From: Liolophura sinensis | Taxonomy: Eukaryota; Mollusca; Polyplacophora; Chitonida; Chitonidae | DNA: 60,000 bases | Assembly: GCF_032854445.1 (NCBI RefSeq) | Contig: NC_088301.1 | Coordinates: 1,118,001-1,178,000, forward strand | Reading direction: 5' to 3' | Part shown: positions 1-11,059 of the stretch, in pieces | Layout of the letters: each line of letters opens with the position of its first letter | How positions within the stretch are numbered: position 1 is the stretch's first letter | Position numbers and translations under genes: made by a program | Notes under the pieces: model-generated | The model's database searches: none | What the model was told of the DNA's origin: nothing | The model's input: only the letters and a program-made list of their open reading frames with translations

Positions 1-690
1 ACGTGAATGATGTTCCCCTTTACCACACGTGAATGATGTTCTCCCTTCACCACACGTGAAGGATGTTCCCCTTCACCACACGTGAATAATGTTCCCCTTC
101 ACCACACGTGAATAATGTTCCCCTTCACCACACGTAAATGATGTTCTCCCTTCACCACACGTGAATAATGTTCCCCTTCACCACACGTAAATGATGTTCT
201 CCCTTCACCACACGTGAATAATGTTTTCATTTCACCACTCGTGAATGATGTTCCCCTTCACCACTCGTGGATGATGTTCCCCTTCACCACACGTGAATAA
301 TGTTCCCTTCACCACACGTGGATGATGTTCTCCCTCCACTACCCTTGCGTGATGTTTTCCCTTCACGACTCCTGACTGATGTTCCCTTCACCACTCCTGA
401 AGGATGTTCCACTCACCACACGTGAATGATGTTCCCCTTCACCACACGTGAATGATGTTCCCTTTACCACACGTGAATGATGTTCCCCTTCACCACTCGT
501 GGATCATGTTCTCCCTTCACCACACGTGAATGATGTTCCCACTTCACCACTCGTGGATGATGTTCCCTTCACCACTCGTGGATGATGTTCCCTTTCACCA
601 CTCGTGAATGATGTTCCCACTTTACCACTCCTGCGTAATGTGTCCACCTCCATCACTCGTGCATGACGTTTCGCCTTCAACACTCGTGCA
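1..690. repeat. 26-27 bp minisatellite with recurrent CACGTG (E-box) core
   Basis: The region is a tandem array of a 26-27 bp unit with the core CACCACACGTGAATGATGTT. It runs from the left edge, so it probably continues outside the window. About a dozen units carry the palindrome CACGTG; others read ACTCGTG or ACGTAAA and have lost it. No coding evidence was seen. Short ORFs on both strands here (for example 504-728) are repeat translations. Confidence 0.93.
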
Positions 691-1040
691 CGCATGCATG
701 CTTTGGGGTTTAACGTTGTGTTTAACAATTTTTAGTCATATGACGATGAAGAGTCAATAGGTGTGTGTGCACATTATATGTCTTCTTGTGGCAGAGCAAG
801 TCCAAGCCGCCAAAGTTCTACCGCCAGTGAAGTACCATGCTTAAGACACCAGGCATGACACTTCACCCAATCACATTATTCTTACACCGGGCCAACAAGT
901 CCTGTTTCCTTGCTCTTGCTGATCGCCAAGCGAGGCAGTAACAAGTACCAGTTCCAAAGTGTTTGGTATGACCCGATCCTGGTTTGGTCCGGGGTCCCCA
1001 ACTTAGAGGTGGACACTCTAAAAATTAGGCCACCAAAGCG
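690..1040 (+). mobile_element. Interspersed element, family A (copy 1)
   Basis: This stretch of about 350 bp opens near TGGGGTTTAACG and ends near ATTAGGCCACC. It is clearly related to 9276-9636 and 27079-27405: all share GACGA, a GTGTGTGCA segment, a TTCTTGTGGCAG-like segment, CCTGTTTCC, GCCAAGCGAGGCAG and a late GATCC..GGT block. It has no ORF of note and is non-autonomous, probably SINE-like. It interrupts the E-box minisatellite, which resumes on its far side, so the insertion came after the array formed. Confidence 0.75.
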
Positions 1041-1575
1041 GTCCTCACAACTCGTGAATGATATTTTCCCTTTACCACTTATGAAGGATGTCCCCCCTTC
1101 ACCACTCATTGACACATGTATGTATGCACTGGGGTATAACGTTGTACTTAACGTAATTTTTCAGTCATGAGACGATGAGGAATCAATATGTCTTACATAT
1201 GTGTTACCCCCGCTTTACCACTCGTGAATCATGTCCCCCTATACAACTCGTGAATGACGTGACCCCTTTACCACTCGTGAATGGTGTTTCCCCTTTACCA
1301 CTTGTGTGTGATGTTTCCCCTTTACCACTCGTGAATGATGTGCCCCTTTTACTACTCGTGAATGATGTTCCCTATTTACCACAGGTGGATGATGTCCCCC
1401 CTTCACGATTCGTGAATGATGTGCCCCCTTTACCACAGGTGAATGATGTTTCCCCCTTTACCACTCGTAAATGATGTGCCCCCTTTACTACTCGTGAATG
1501 ATGTTCCCTTCACTACTCTTGAGCGATGTTCCCTTCACTACTCTTGAACGATGTTCCCCCTTCACCAGCTCAAGT
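1040..1575. repeat. Continuation of the 26-27 bp minisatellite
   Basis: The array of 1-690 resumes here with more diverged units, mostly of the ACTCGTGAATGATG type without the CACGTG palindrome. A second, truncated family A fragment lies at about 1112-1195. Open frames across it (1175-1474 plus, 1239-1436 minus) repeat every 8-9 residues and are not genes. Confidence 0.88.
1112..1195 (+). mobile_element. Truncated family A element (copy 2, 5' end only)
   Basis: TGGGGTATAACGTTG, then TTTTTCAGTCATGAGACGATGAGG, matches the first 80 bp of the family A copy at 690. The rest is missing and satellite units follow directly. Confidence 0.6.
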
Positions 1576-1961
1576 AGTAATTGTCTCTCTGGAAGCTTGT
1601 TTTACCTATTAATTACCTCTTTGCAGCGGATTTAATTTACTTCTTCGCACACCCCAATATTGCTGTATTAATAGATAATAACTACCCATGCTGTTAACAA
1701 TGAATTGCTGTAAACTCTCATGGGAGCAGTTTTCAGGCCTGCAGTAACCACCTGCTTTGCATTAAGTTCGCTAATGCTTACATCTAATGTACATTTTATT
1801 TCATCACTATGCTGTTGCTGGCTGTTCGTCAATAACCTGCACAATTTCGGTGAAGATACACACAGTAAGTAGCTGTTTTGCGTACCAGCGTGTCAGTATG
1901 TCAGGTTATAGCCTATCCGCTGTGGACTAACCACCGCTTTGGGCATACAGGCGTAAAGGCG

Positions 1962-2085
1962 CCTACGTGTATTAACCAGTGGACAGCTGTAATGCAGTCT
2001 ACGTGTATTAACCAGTGAGCAGCTGTAATGAGGTCTACGTCTATTAACCAGTGGACAGCTGTAATGCAGTCTACGTGTACTTAAT
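1962..2085. repeat. 36-bp tandem repeat, about 3.3 copies
   Basis: The unit begins TCTACGTGTATTAACCAGTG and continues GACAGCTGTAATGCAG, in slightly diverged copies. The rest of the stretch from 1575 to 2677 is unique AT-rich DNA. It presumably holds the promoter and 5' UTR of the PHF24-like gene, but I cannot identify a TATA box or start site. Confidence 0.85.
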
Positions 2086-2677
2086 GAATGTGTGTTATCC
2101 TAAACATTAGCAACGGATGTGCGGCAAAACACTGACAACTGGACTTCCGTAAAGTTGTGCGTTGTCAAACAATGCATGCCCGTTTATCCGGCGAATGCTG
2201 ACCCAGTAAGCTAATCTATGGATCGTACAAGAAAAATGGGATACATGACAGCTGAGCATTTTGGTTTGTAATAGTGTAAGCCGATACATCCCGAAGTCTG
2301 CACTAGAATATGGTTAAACTTTACAAGCAGTGTAAGGTAAGTTAATAGCTTGATCTATAACCTGATGACATGTGTTTCCATCAGGATGAGCTGTGTTAAT
2401 AACCAGATTAGACGAGTTTATGGCATGATTTACTCAGCTGATCTACCTTCAAATACATGCTCTGAGTTTACTGTGTAGACTATATATTATAAAGAGTTGA
2501 ATTACTACTAGACTGGTTTCACTTTTGAAATCTTTATATAATCTGGTTTCAAACCTGACTGATCTGAATTTGCAACAAATGCCTTGACTGTGCTTATTGT
2601 ATATGATTTAATATTAGCTGATCACATTTAAAATGGGGTTGGCTGCATTTTAGAACAGATAGGCTGTAGCACTTAAG

Positions 2678-5600
2678 ATGGGATCAGGGATATCCAAAAT
2701 ACGAGGTACAAGGCGTAGGTTTCGCAATACGGCAGCGCTAGTAAACACACTCAATGTTAGCCACAGAGCTAGCCAGATGCGGTTACGGACGCCCCAGGGG
2801 TGCGCGGACGAGAGTAGTGTCACCTTAACTCGCTGCCTCACCATCACGGACACTAGCGCCGCGTGGGAAGCCTTACGACGGGGACACGTATCGGAGGTCA
2901 AGGATTTGCCCAGAAAGACGGTGATCTTCTCCAATATCCAACCGGAGGTGTTGGGAGAAACAGAGGGCGGCGTGGACTGTTGTATCCCTCGCTACAGCGA
3001 TGTGGAGGTAAGCAACAACTGGTTAAGCTGAATTCTAACTAGGGTTCGTTGAATTGGGTACAAGGTCTGCCTGCGAACTGAAAAGTCTTGGAGTACGGAT
3101 TGAAAAATAATGCCACACATACATTATAGGTGGTTGATAAATCATAAATTTCTGAAATGATACTTACACCTAGTTAAAACATATCAGAATTTGGGTGTTT
3201 GGAATAGAAAACTTTTTGCTCAGCGATACCGCCCACCCACCTGGAGGTTAATAAGGCAACAAAATCATGACTTCACTTCCAACAATAATAGTCGTGATTC
3301 AGGGGATTAAAAAATAGTAAGAAAAATTAGCGCGTTTATGTAACGTTAAACTATAGTGAGCTGAGTGTAGCGTATATTTGGATAGAGGAAAGTCTCACGA
3401 GTTAGCATTTCTGGTCATAATTTGGAATTAGCTGCCGGTACATGTTTGAATTCAGTTGGAAGGTATGTTGCGATTTTAGGAAGGTTGTATCACATAATAT
3501 TCAAGTTTTGGCCCCCTTCACCATCATCTTTCCTGTTACGTTACCAAATTTGTGAACATCTCACATTGTCTGGTTTCAGATTGTTAACGACGATCTGTGT
3601 AGTATATGTGGTGTGTACACATACGATGACCTGTACCCATGTCGCGTGTGTACTCGGGTGTACCACAGCAGCTGTCTCCAAGTGTATTTCCGGTGTGACG
3701 AAGATGGGGCGTGTTTTCGACAAGTCGACAAGGCCATCCGTTCGGTGACAGGCTGGAGTTGCTTCAAATGTGTAAGATACGCCAACATTTACACTCGTAT
3801 AGCTCTGTCCTACTTTGGGTGAGATACGTATTTATTTATTTATTTGATTGTTGTTTTTATTTATTTCTATGATATTGCGGTCAGTATTCTAGTTGACTGA
3901 AAGCGAGGTGCCCAGTGTAAACCAATGAAGTTGCAGACAAAATTTCTCACGTGAGTTATATATGAAAGCTTACATGTATATGTGCATTCTATCTTGGAGG
4001 AAGATGGATGGTGTGCGATATGTATAGACAGTTTCTTAACTGTTCCCAAATTTACTTGACACACGTATAGACAGCTTCTTAACTGTTCCCTAATTTACTT
4101 GACACACGTATAGACAGCTTCTTAACTGTTCCCTAATTTACGTGACACACGTATAGACAGCTTCTTAACTGTTCCCTAATTTACTTGACACACGTATAGA
4201 CAGCTTCTTAACTGTTCCCTAATTTACTTGAAAAACGTATAGACAGCTTCTTAACTGTTCCCTAATTTACTTGACACACGTATAGACAGCTTCTTAACTG
4301 TTCCCCAATTTACTTGTCACAGGTATAAACAGCTTCTTAACTGTTCCCTACTCTACGTGACACAGGTATAGACAACTTCTTAACTGTTCCCTTATCTACG
4401 TGACACACGTATAGACTGCTTTCTGACTATTCATTAATCATTGGGAAATACGTTGAATGTCTATAAATTATTCCTTCCTTAGACATTTGCCAGCTTGAAA
4501 GTCACACATCCTTTCCGCCGAAATACCATTAGCCCTTACTTAGTAAATGTATTTCTCATCCTCACTCATCCTCTCCGCCGAATTACCGTTAGCCATTACT
4601 TAGTAAATGTATTTCTCATCCTCACCCATCCTCTCCGCCGAAATACCATTAGCCCTTACTTGGTAAATGTATTTATTATTCATTCAGTCGTTTATGTAGC
4701 AAATAGTTGTAAATAAATTCGTAACGTGTTAAACATTCAGTTTTACGGTGAGACGAATGTCCCAAAAGAATTGCTACACAGTTTATCCTTTCGATTAACT
4801 TAGTGTAAACTCAAAGTAAGGTAAATTCCAGACTGATTTTCGTTGGAGTTATGATTGAGACGGTTATCTAATGCTTTTGTTATTTTTATTTCAGGACGAC
4901 TTAGCTAGTTTACTGACAGAAGACGACATGTTGACTTTGACACAAGCGTTCGACCATTGTGACACCAATCAAGGTACGAGCCACATTTCGATCATAGATA
5001 GTATTCCGCACATCACGCTTTTCGTCTTGCCTTTACTGTTTACAAAGCTTAAATTCTTGTAATTTATTCTATTATTTTCGGCATCGGTCTGCATCTTAAA
5101 CCACACGTCGAATATATTTAGTCCGAGATTGCTAAGACGTTAAGTTTGTTAAAATTTTCCTTACCAACGTCAGAGTCCGCTCCGTTTAAAATCTGATGCA
5201 GCTGAGACGGCGTTTGAGATAAAAATTAAATACGTCTCCACAGCCTGAAATATGTAGATATTTATGTTTTTCTCTTTTTTGTTTCATGGGTGATGCACTA
5301 AGCCACCTGCTTTACTGACAGCCTTGATATACTGTTTTTGTGGCCACCTTTGACCAAACAAATTTTTGCTAAACCTAACCTCAGAGCAATCTATGTAGCC
5401 AACGTATGGTTAAGGAATGAATTTCTATCGCTATCGTCGGTTTCTGTCCCCGCCACACCGCAGATTCCCGTGTAACAATGGAGGAGTACGTAAAGTACAA
5501 GAGGAAGGCTTTCAGAGAGAAGACCGGAAGTAGTCTGTCGGTTACAGAAGAGGAAGACGAGAGGTACAAGTTTGCCTTGCTAGCTGGCGGAACAGGAGCT

Positions 5601-8600
5601 TCCGTCACGTGGTGGACCTTCCTTAACAACGAGGCTCTCAAAATGCTGTCGAAAAGACCAAAGGTAAAGCATGTAACATACAATAAAAAGATTTGTAACT
5701 TCATCAGAGTGGAGTATTTCAACGTTAAGCTCAACTGCACTATTGTTCATAAGTATTATTTACTCTTAAGTGATGAATGGCTCATGTGGCACAACGCTCA
5801 CAAAGGCATGCGTCGCTTTGCAATACAGGACGTATATATACCCCATGTGTCCGCTGGATCTCTCCAGCGACAAATGACCGCTGCCATATTAAGTAAATCT
5901 TCTTAATTATCAATACGACTGAAATATCAATGAGATGGTAATATAGTTCTGTACATAGTTATTATATAAAGTTTTCCGACTTGAACCAGTTTTGGTCCAA
6001 GCTGAACAGCTCTGTTGCTTTTACTCGTGGAACTCCCGTATTATGTCTGTGTCATTTTACTGGTCGAACACCTGTATTGTGTTTGTGTCAGCTTACTAGT
6101 CGAACACCTGTATTGTGTCTGTGTCATTTTACTGGTCGAACACCTGTATTGTGTCTGTGTCATTTTACTGGTCGAACACCTGTATTGTGTCTGTGTCATT
6201 TTACTGGTCGAACACCTGTATTGTGTCTGTGTCAGTTTACTCGTCGAACTCCTGTATAGTGTCTGTGTTATTTATTAGTCAAAGACCTGTTTTGTGTCTG
6301 TGTCAGTTTACTGGTCGAAGACCTGTTTTGTGTCTGTGTCAGTTTACTGGTCGAACACCTGTATTGTCTCTGTGTCATTTTACTCGTTGAACACCTGTAT
6401 TGTGTCTGTGTCATTTTACTCAACAAACACCTGTATTGTGTCTGTCATTTTACTCAACGAAAACCTGTATTGTTTCTGTGTCATTTTACTCGCTGAACAC
6501 CTGTATTGTGTCTGTGTCATTTTACTCAACGAACACCTGTATTGTGTCTGTCATTTTACTCAACGAAAACCTGTATTGTTTCTGTGTCATTTTACTCGCT
6601 GAACACCTGTATTGTGTCTGTGTCATTTTACTCAACGAACACCTGTATTGTGTCTGTGTCATTTTACTCAACGAACACCTGTATTGTGTCCGTCATTTTA
6701 CTGGTCGAACACCTGTATTGTGTCTGTGTCATTTTACTCGCTGAACACCTGTATTGTGTCTGTGTCATTTTACTCGATGAACACCTGTTTTGTGTCTGTG
6801 TCATTTTACTCGACGAACACCTGTATTGTGTCCGTCATTTTACTGGTCGAACACCTGTATTATGTCTGTGTCATTTTACTCGTCGAAGTCCTGTATTGTG
6901 TCTGTGTCATTTTACTCGACGAACACCTGTATTGTGTCTGTGTCATTTTACTCGCTGAACACCTGTATTGTGTCTGTGTCATTTTACTCGTCGAACTCCT
7001 GTATTGTGTATGTGTCATTTTACTCGACGAGCACCTGTATTGTGTTTGTCATTTTACTGGTCGAACACCTGTATTGTGTATGTGTCATTTTATTCGTTGA
7101 ACACCTGTATTGTGTCTGTGTCATTTTACTGGTCGAACACCTGTATTGTAGTGTAGTGATTAACAATAACCAACAGTGCATATTACCCAAGAGAAAGGCC
7201 AAGTATTAATCGGACCAGTGTCGGTGTAGTGTGTACATGGTGTCTTCAGCGTGGCGTTACACTGAGGCACCACTATCAACATGCATGTCATGCTGCAAGA
7301 ATGCATCGTTGTATTGCAACTCGGAACTTCTGTGACTATATTGTGGATTAGCCCGTTAGCTCGTTAGCTAACCCTAGGGGCTTCCCACAGTGCGATCGCT
7401 GTGAATTTAAGCCTACATCTTCTGGCTTTCTCTCTGGCCGTGCGAGGGTGTGACAGCAACCCGTGGACGGTCGTGAGTTTCCCCTGGGTTCTGGGCGGTT
7501 TCCTTCCACCATACTGCTGGCCGTTGTAATATAAGTGACGTAGTCATGAGTGCGTACAAAAAAGTTAAAAGCTGTCAAAACTGTGCCCTGCACACTAAAC
7601 TGAGGCTCTTCTGTTTCCAGCATGAACTCGTGAAACTACTGTCAGAGAAAGAAATCCAGAGAGCTCGGGAAACGTTTCGGTTTCTGGATCGAGATGACAA
7701 CGGTGCAATTTCGTACCCCGAGGCCGCCGAGGCCTTCAACATCTGGTACCGAAACTTCTATCAAGACAGGTAACTACTTTCAAAACATGCTGATCAGCTG
7801 TCCGTCCTCGTAAATGTGCTTCCGACGTTTTTGTCGAGCAGCAGTGGTCAGAATGTTATTTTACACGTAACCAATCTCAGTCTTTTTTTGCGTAAAATAT
7901 AATAAGGGTATGCTGTCGTGTGTTTTTTCTTTGTTGTCCATCTTCTTTTTAAAAGAAAAATACATACATTTGATACGATTATTCGTCTTCATAATATTAA
8001 TCATGGAACTCTATGTATGGTGCGTCCACCAGTAATAACAACATACAGCAACAATGTTTGTTTAATATGTAATTGTGTACATTTACTGTTTTATGGAATT
8101 GAGACAGACTGTGTGGTATAATGACGGCGTTTCATCTCGATATTTGCTTCATATTCAGCCCTGATCAGCAAACAGCTCTTGACAACCATGTGACCACAAA
8201 CGCCACTCTGCTGATGGAGGCTGACCACAATAAAACAGGGTACCCTATACTTGTACTTCACCCTTTATCAGATTTCTCATTCCTTCTCATTTTGGTGTCC
8301 AGAGTATAAACGTTAAAACTGTCAAAATCATCAAAAACGTTATAATGTACTCGAATCCAACTGTCGCTAGTTCGGCTGCGGCCTTTAGGAAGAGGGTTTG
8401 TCAGGTATACCTGAGGAAGTTCAAATGTTTCTTGAGATTCTACTTTTGATAAATGGAATGCTGCCGGCAGAGTACCCCATAAAAAACATTCAAATAATGG
8501 AAGTAAAATTTCCAATAACGCTAAAAACAGACTTCGTTTATGTATCAAGTTTGCACCTTACCGAGGATTTAAGTTGTGAATATTGTTTCAGCGTAAACAC

Positions 8601-8803
8601 CCAAGTGTACTCCTTTTTCTATGCTAAATAGACACTTCGTCAAAGAAAATTTACCTGGATTTCAGTTGTATAAATAAACAGATGAAAGAACACAAACTGC
8701 TCTGGTTTTCAGGACTGTGACGTGGGAGGACTACCTAATGGATCAGACTTTGTTGTTTCTGGCCGTCCGGCCAAATCTTACATGTGCGGTGAGTGGAGAT
8801 TGA
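2678..8803 (+). CDS. PHF24: PHF24/GINIP-like PHD-finger and EF-hand protein, 7 exons
   Basis: Coding exons: 2678-3007, 3580-3771, 4895-4973, 5464-5663, 7621-7769, 8159-8239, 8713-8803 (stop TGA 8801-8803). Phases agree at every junction, giving 373 aa (vertebrate PHF24 is about 400). The start has a good context (AAGATGG) and gives MGSGISK, a Gly2/Ser6 N-myristoylation pattern. Exon 2 is a C4HC3 PHD-type zinc finger with ligands C117, C120, C131, C134, H139, C142, C171 and C174. Four EF-hand units follow: loop 197-208 (ligands D, N, D, E), a degenerate loop near 240-251, canonical loop 290-301 (DRDDNGAISYPE) and loop 339-350 (DHNKTGTVTWED). Order, the segment PCRVCTRVYHSSC and the terminal LAVRPN match vertebrate PHF24 as I remember it. 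That protein, also called GINIP, binds active Galpha-i and tunes GABA-B signalling; the role here is inferred from homology. A strong unused donor (GCGGTGAGTGG, 8789) leaves a longer alternative C terminus possible. Confidence 0.88.
4019..4440. repeat. 43-bp minisatellite in intron 2 of the PHF24-like gene
   Basis: There are about 9.5 copies of a unit starting GTATAGACAGCTTCTTAACT and ending ACTTGACACAC. Copies are almost identical in the middle and decay at the right end (4330-4440), as expected for an array that homogenises internally. The rest of intron 2 (3772-4894) is otherwise AT-rich with no gene. Confidence 0.93.
4496..4680. repeat. Three 60-bp tandem repeats
   Basis: Three copies of a 60-bp unit begin CATCCTTTCCGCCGAAATAC, at 4506, 4566 and 4626. 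The short ORF across them is a 20-residue periodic artefact. The array lies in intron 2, about 215 bp before exon 3. Confidence 0.9.
6009..7150. repeat. 36-bp minisatellite, about 31 copies, intron 4 of the PHF24-like gene
   Basis: The unit core is CGAACACCTGTATTGTGTCT followed by GTGTCATTTTACTGGT. Units alternate among subtypes (GGTCGAA, CAACGAA, CGCTGAA, CGTCGAA), and a 30-bp short unit recurs in a patterned way. Because 36 is a multiple of three and the unit lacks stops, all three plus frames stay open for hundreds of bases. The resulting Cys-rich ORFs (for example 6612-7100) are artefacts. Confidence 0.95.
7352..7560 (+). mobile_element. Diverged tRNA-derived SINE, family B, just upstream of PHF24-like exon 5
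   Basis: TTAGCTCGTTAGCTAACC corresponds to the A-box half and GCTGTGAATTTAAGCC to the B-box half of the tRNA-like head seen better at 32086-32282. It is followed by the shared body (GACGGTCGTGAGTTTCCCC, then CACCATACTGCTGGCCGTTG). It ends about 60 bp before the exon 5 acceptor. Confidence 0.7.
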
Positions 8804-9275
8804 CAGCTGTGGACAGCATCGAATTACCGTTACACGCAGCTTGTAGAAACGCCTGGTCACCAGACAATGCTATACCGTCTGAGGTCTGCTTCCGGGATCT
8901 AAGATTGGCTGCATGTATACCTGTTTCGACTTTTTGTGTCATGAAGTGCCCTTGATGTCAGCGAGCATAATAATTCCAGATTCGAACAATCACCATGAGA
9001 AGAGGGATTTCATGACGTCGTCGTTCATAATGACTACCCATCGATGAAAGTATAAAAATGGCAGAAAGATAGCCAAAAAAAATCTTATAAGCAACCTGTG
9101 TCATTGAAAGCTTTTACGTCATATATTTGTATCCGTTAAGTTTATACTAGAGGTGGCTCGTTTGTATGAAATAGCTAGCTCTGTTAACGACTTCGAAGGC
9201 ATACCAGTTTCCGCTCCCCAACCGACGTCATGTTCGTTGAGTTGCCAATTCGCGTAGAATTGCTCGAATTTCTGA
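8804..9275. other. 3' flank of the PHF24-like gene, no gene seen
   Basis: This is unique AT-rich sequence between the stop codon and the next element. It would hold the 3' UTR, but I see no clean AATAAA signal. Confidence 0.5.
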
Positions 9276-9636
9276 ATGTATAAATCCATGAATGCTTGGG
9301 GTTTAACGTCGCACAACAATTTTCCATGTTATGAGGAGGAGTCATTATGTGTGTGTACATACACCATGTCTTCTTGTGACAGGGCGAGTCACTGAAGATT
9401 CATGCCGAAGACACCAGACAAGACACCCCCATCCAGTCACACTATACTGACACAGTCCAACCACTCCTGTTTCCTTGGCTCTCACCTCTCAGTGTTGAGC
9501 GCCAAGCGAGGCAGCATCGAGAACCATTTTTAAAGACTTTTGTTTGTGCTGACCCGGATTTGATCCCAGGTCTCCCAATTTGGACCCCGGGTCTCGAGTT
9601 CGAGTCGGAGGCTCTAATCATTAGGCGATCGATGCA
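9276..9636 (+). mobile_element. Interspersed element, family A (copy 3) with 12-bp target-site duplication
   Basis: This is the best copy of the family. It contains TGCTTGGGGTTTAACGTCG near the 5' end and GATTTGATCCCAGGTCTCCC then ATTAGGCG at the 3' end. It is bounded by a direct repeat TCGAATTTCTGA at 9264-9275 and 9637-9648, a convincing target-site duplication. There is no coding capacity. The 43-bp minisatellite starts immediately after the right duplication. Confidence 0.8.
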
Positions 9637-9651
9637 TCGAATTTCTGAGCA

Positions 9652-11055
9652 ATACCATCTACACCATACAAGTATCGCTGTGGGTACTTCTACTACACCA
9701 TCTACACCATACAGGTATCCCTGTGGGTACTTCTACTACACCATCTGCATCATACAGGTATCCCTGTGGGTACTTCTACTACACCATCTACATCATACAG
9801 ATATCCCTGTGGGTACTTCTACTACACCATCTACATCATACAGGTATCCCTGTGGGTACTTCTACTACACCATCTACATCATACAGGTATCCCTGTGGGT
9901 ATTTCTACTACACCATCTACATCATACAGGTATCCCTGTGGGTACTTCTACTACACCATCTACATCATACAGGTATCCCTGTGGGTACTTCTACTACACC
10001 ATCCACATCATACAGGTATCCCTGTGGGTACTTCTACTACACCATCTACATCATACAAGTACCCCCTGTGGGTACTTCTACTACACCATCTACATCATAC
10101 AGGTATCCCTGTGGGTACTTCTACTACACCATTTACATCATACAGGTATCCCTGTGGGTACTTCTACTACACCATCTACATCATACAGGTATCCCTGTGG
10201 GTACTTCTACTACACCATCTACATCATACAGGTATCCCTGTGGGTACTTCTACTAAACCATCTACATCATACAGGTATCCCTGTGGGTACTTCTACTACA
10301 CCATCTACATCATACAGGTATCCCTGTGGGTACTTCTACTACACCATCTACATCAAATAGGTATCCCTGTGGGTACTTCTACTACACCATTTACATCATA
10401 CAGGTATCCCTGTGGGTACTTCTACTACACCATCTACGTCATACAGGTATCCCTGTGGGTACTTCTACTACACCATCTACATCATACAGGTATCCCTGTG
10501 GGTACTTCTACTACACCATCTACATCATACAGGTATCCCTGTGGGTACTTCTACTACACTATCTACATCATACAGGTATCCCTGTGGGTACTTCTACTAC
10601 ACCATCTACATCAAATAGGTATCCCTGTGGGTACTTCTACTACACCATCTACATCATACAGGTATCCCTGTGGGTACTTCTACTACACCATCTACATCAC
10701 ACAGGTATCCCTGTGGGTACTTCTACTACACCATCTGCATCATACAGGCATCCCTGTGGGTACTTCTACTACACCATTTACATCATACAGATATCCCTGT
10801 GGGTACTTCTACTACACCATCTACATCATACAGGTATCCCTGTGGGTACTTCTACTACACCATCTGCATCATACAGGTATCCCTGTGGGTACTTCTACTA
10901 CACCATCTACATCATACAGGTATCCCTGTGGGTACTTCTACTACACCATCTACATCATACAGATATCCCTGTGGGTATTTCTACTACACCATCTACATCA
11001 TACAGGCATCCCTGTGGGTACTTCTACTACACCATCTGCATCATACTGGTATCCC
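9652..11055. repeat. 43-bp minisatellite, about 32 copies
   Basis: The unit is TATCCCTGTGGGTACTTCTA followed by CTACACCATCTACATCATACAGG. Copies are nearly identical. Since 43 is not a multiple of three, a single frame cycles through all three readings and repeats every 43 residues. The unit is stop-free in all three plus frames, so an ORF of 485 codons runs across it (9766-11223). I treat this as an artefact. Confidence 0.95.
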
Positions 11056-11059
11056 GCAG

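Noticed and set aside
4019-4440. 43-bp array as a copy of the PHF24-like exon 2 donor region
   Set aside because: ACACTCGTATAG after exon 2 resembles ACACACGTATAG in the unit, but the match is only about 12 bases and lies about 250 bp away. Not enough to claim junction seeding.
6015-7209. Cys-rich repeat ORFs that could suggest a secreted or structural protein
   Set aside because: All plus frames are open through the 36-bp array inside an intron of the PHF24-like gene. No signal peptide or unique sequence.
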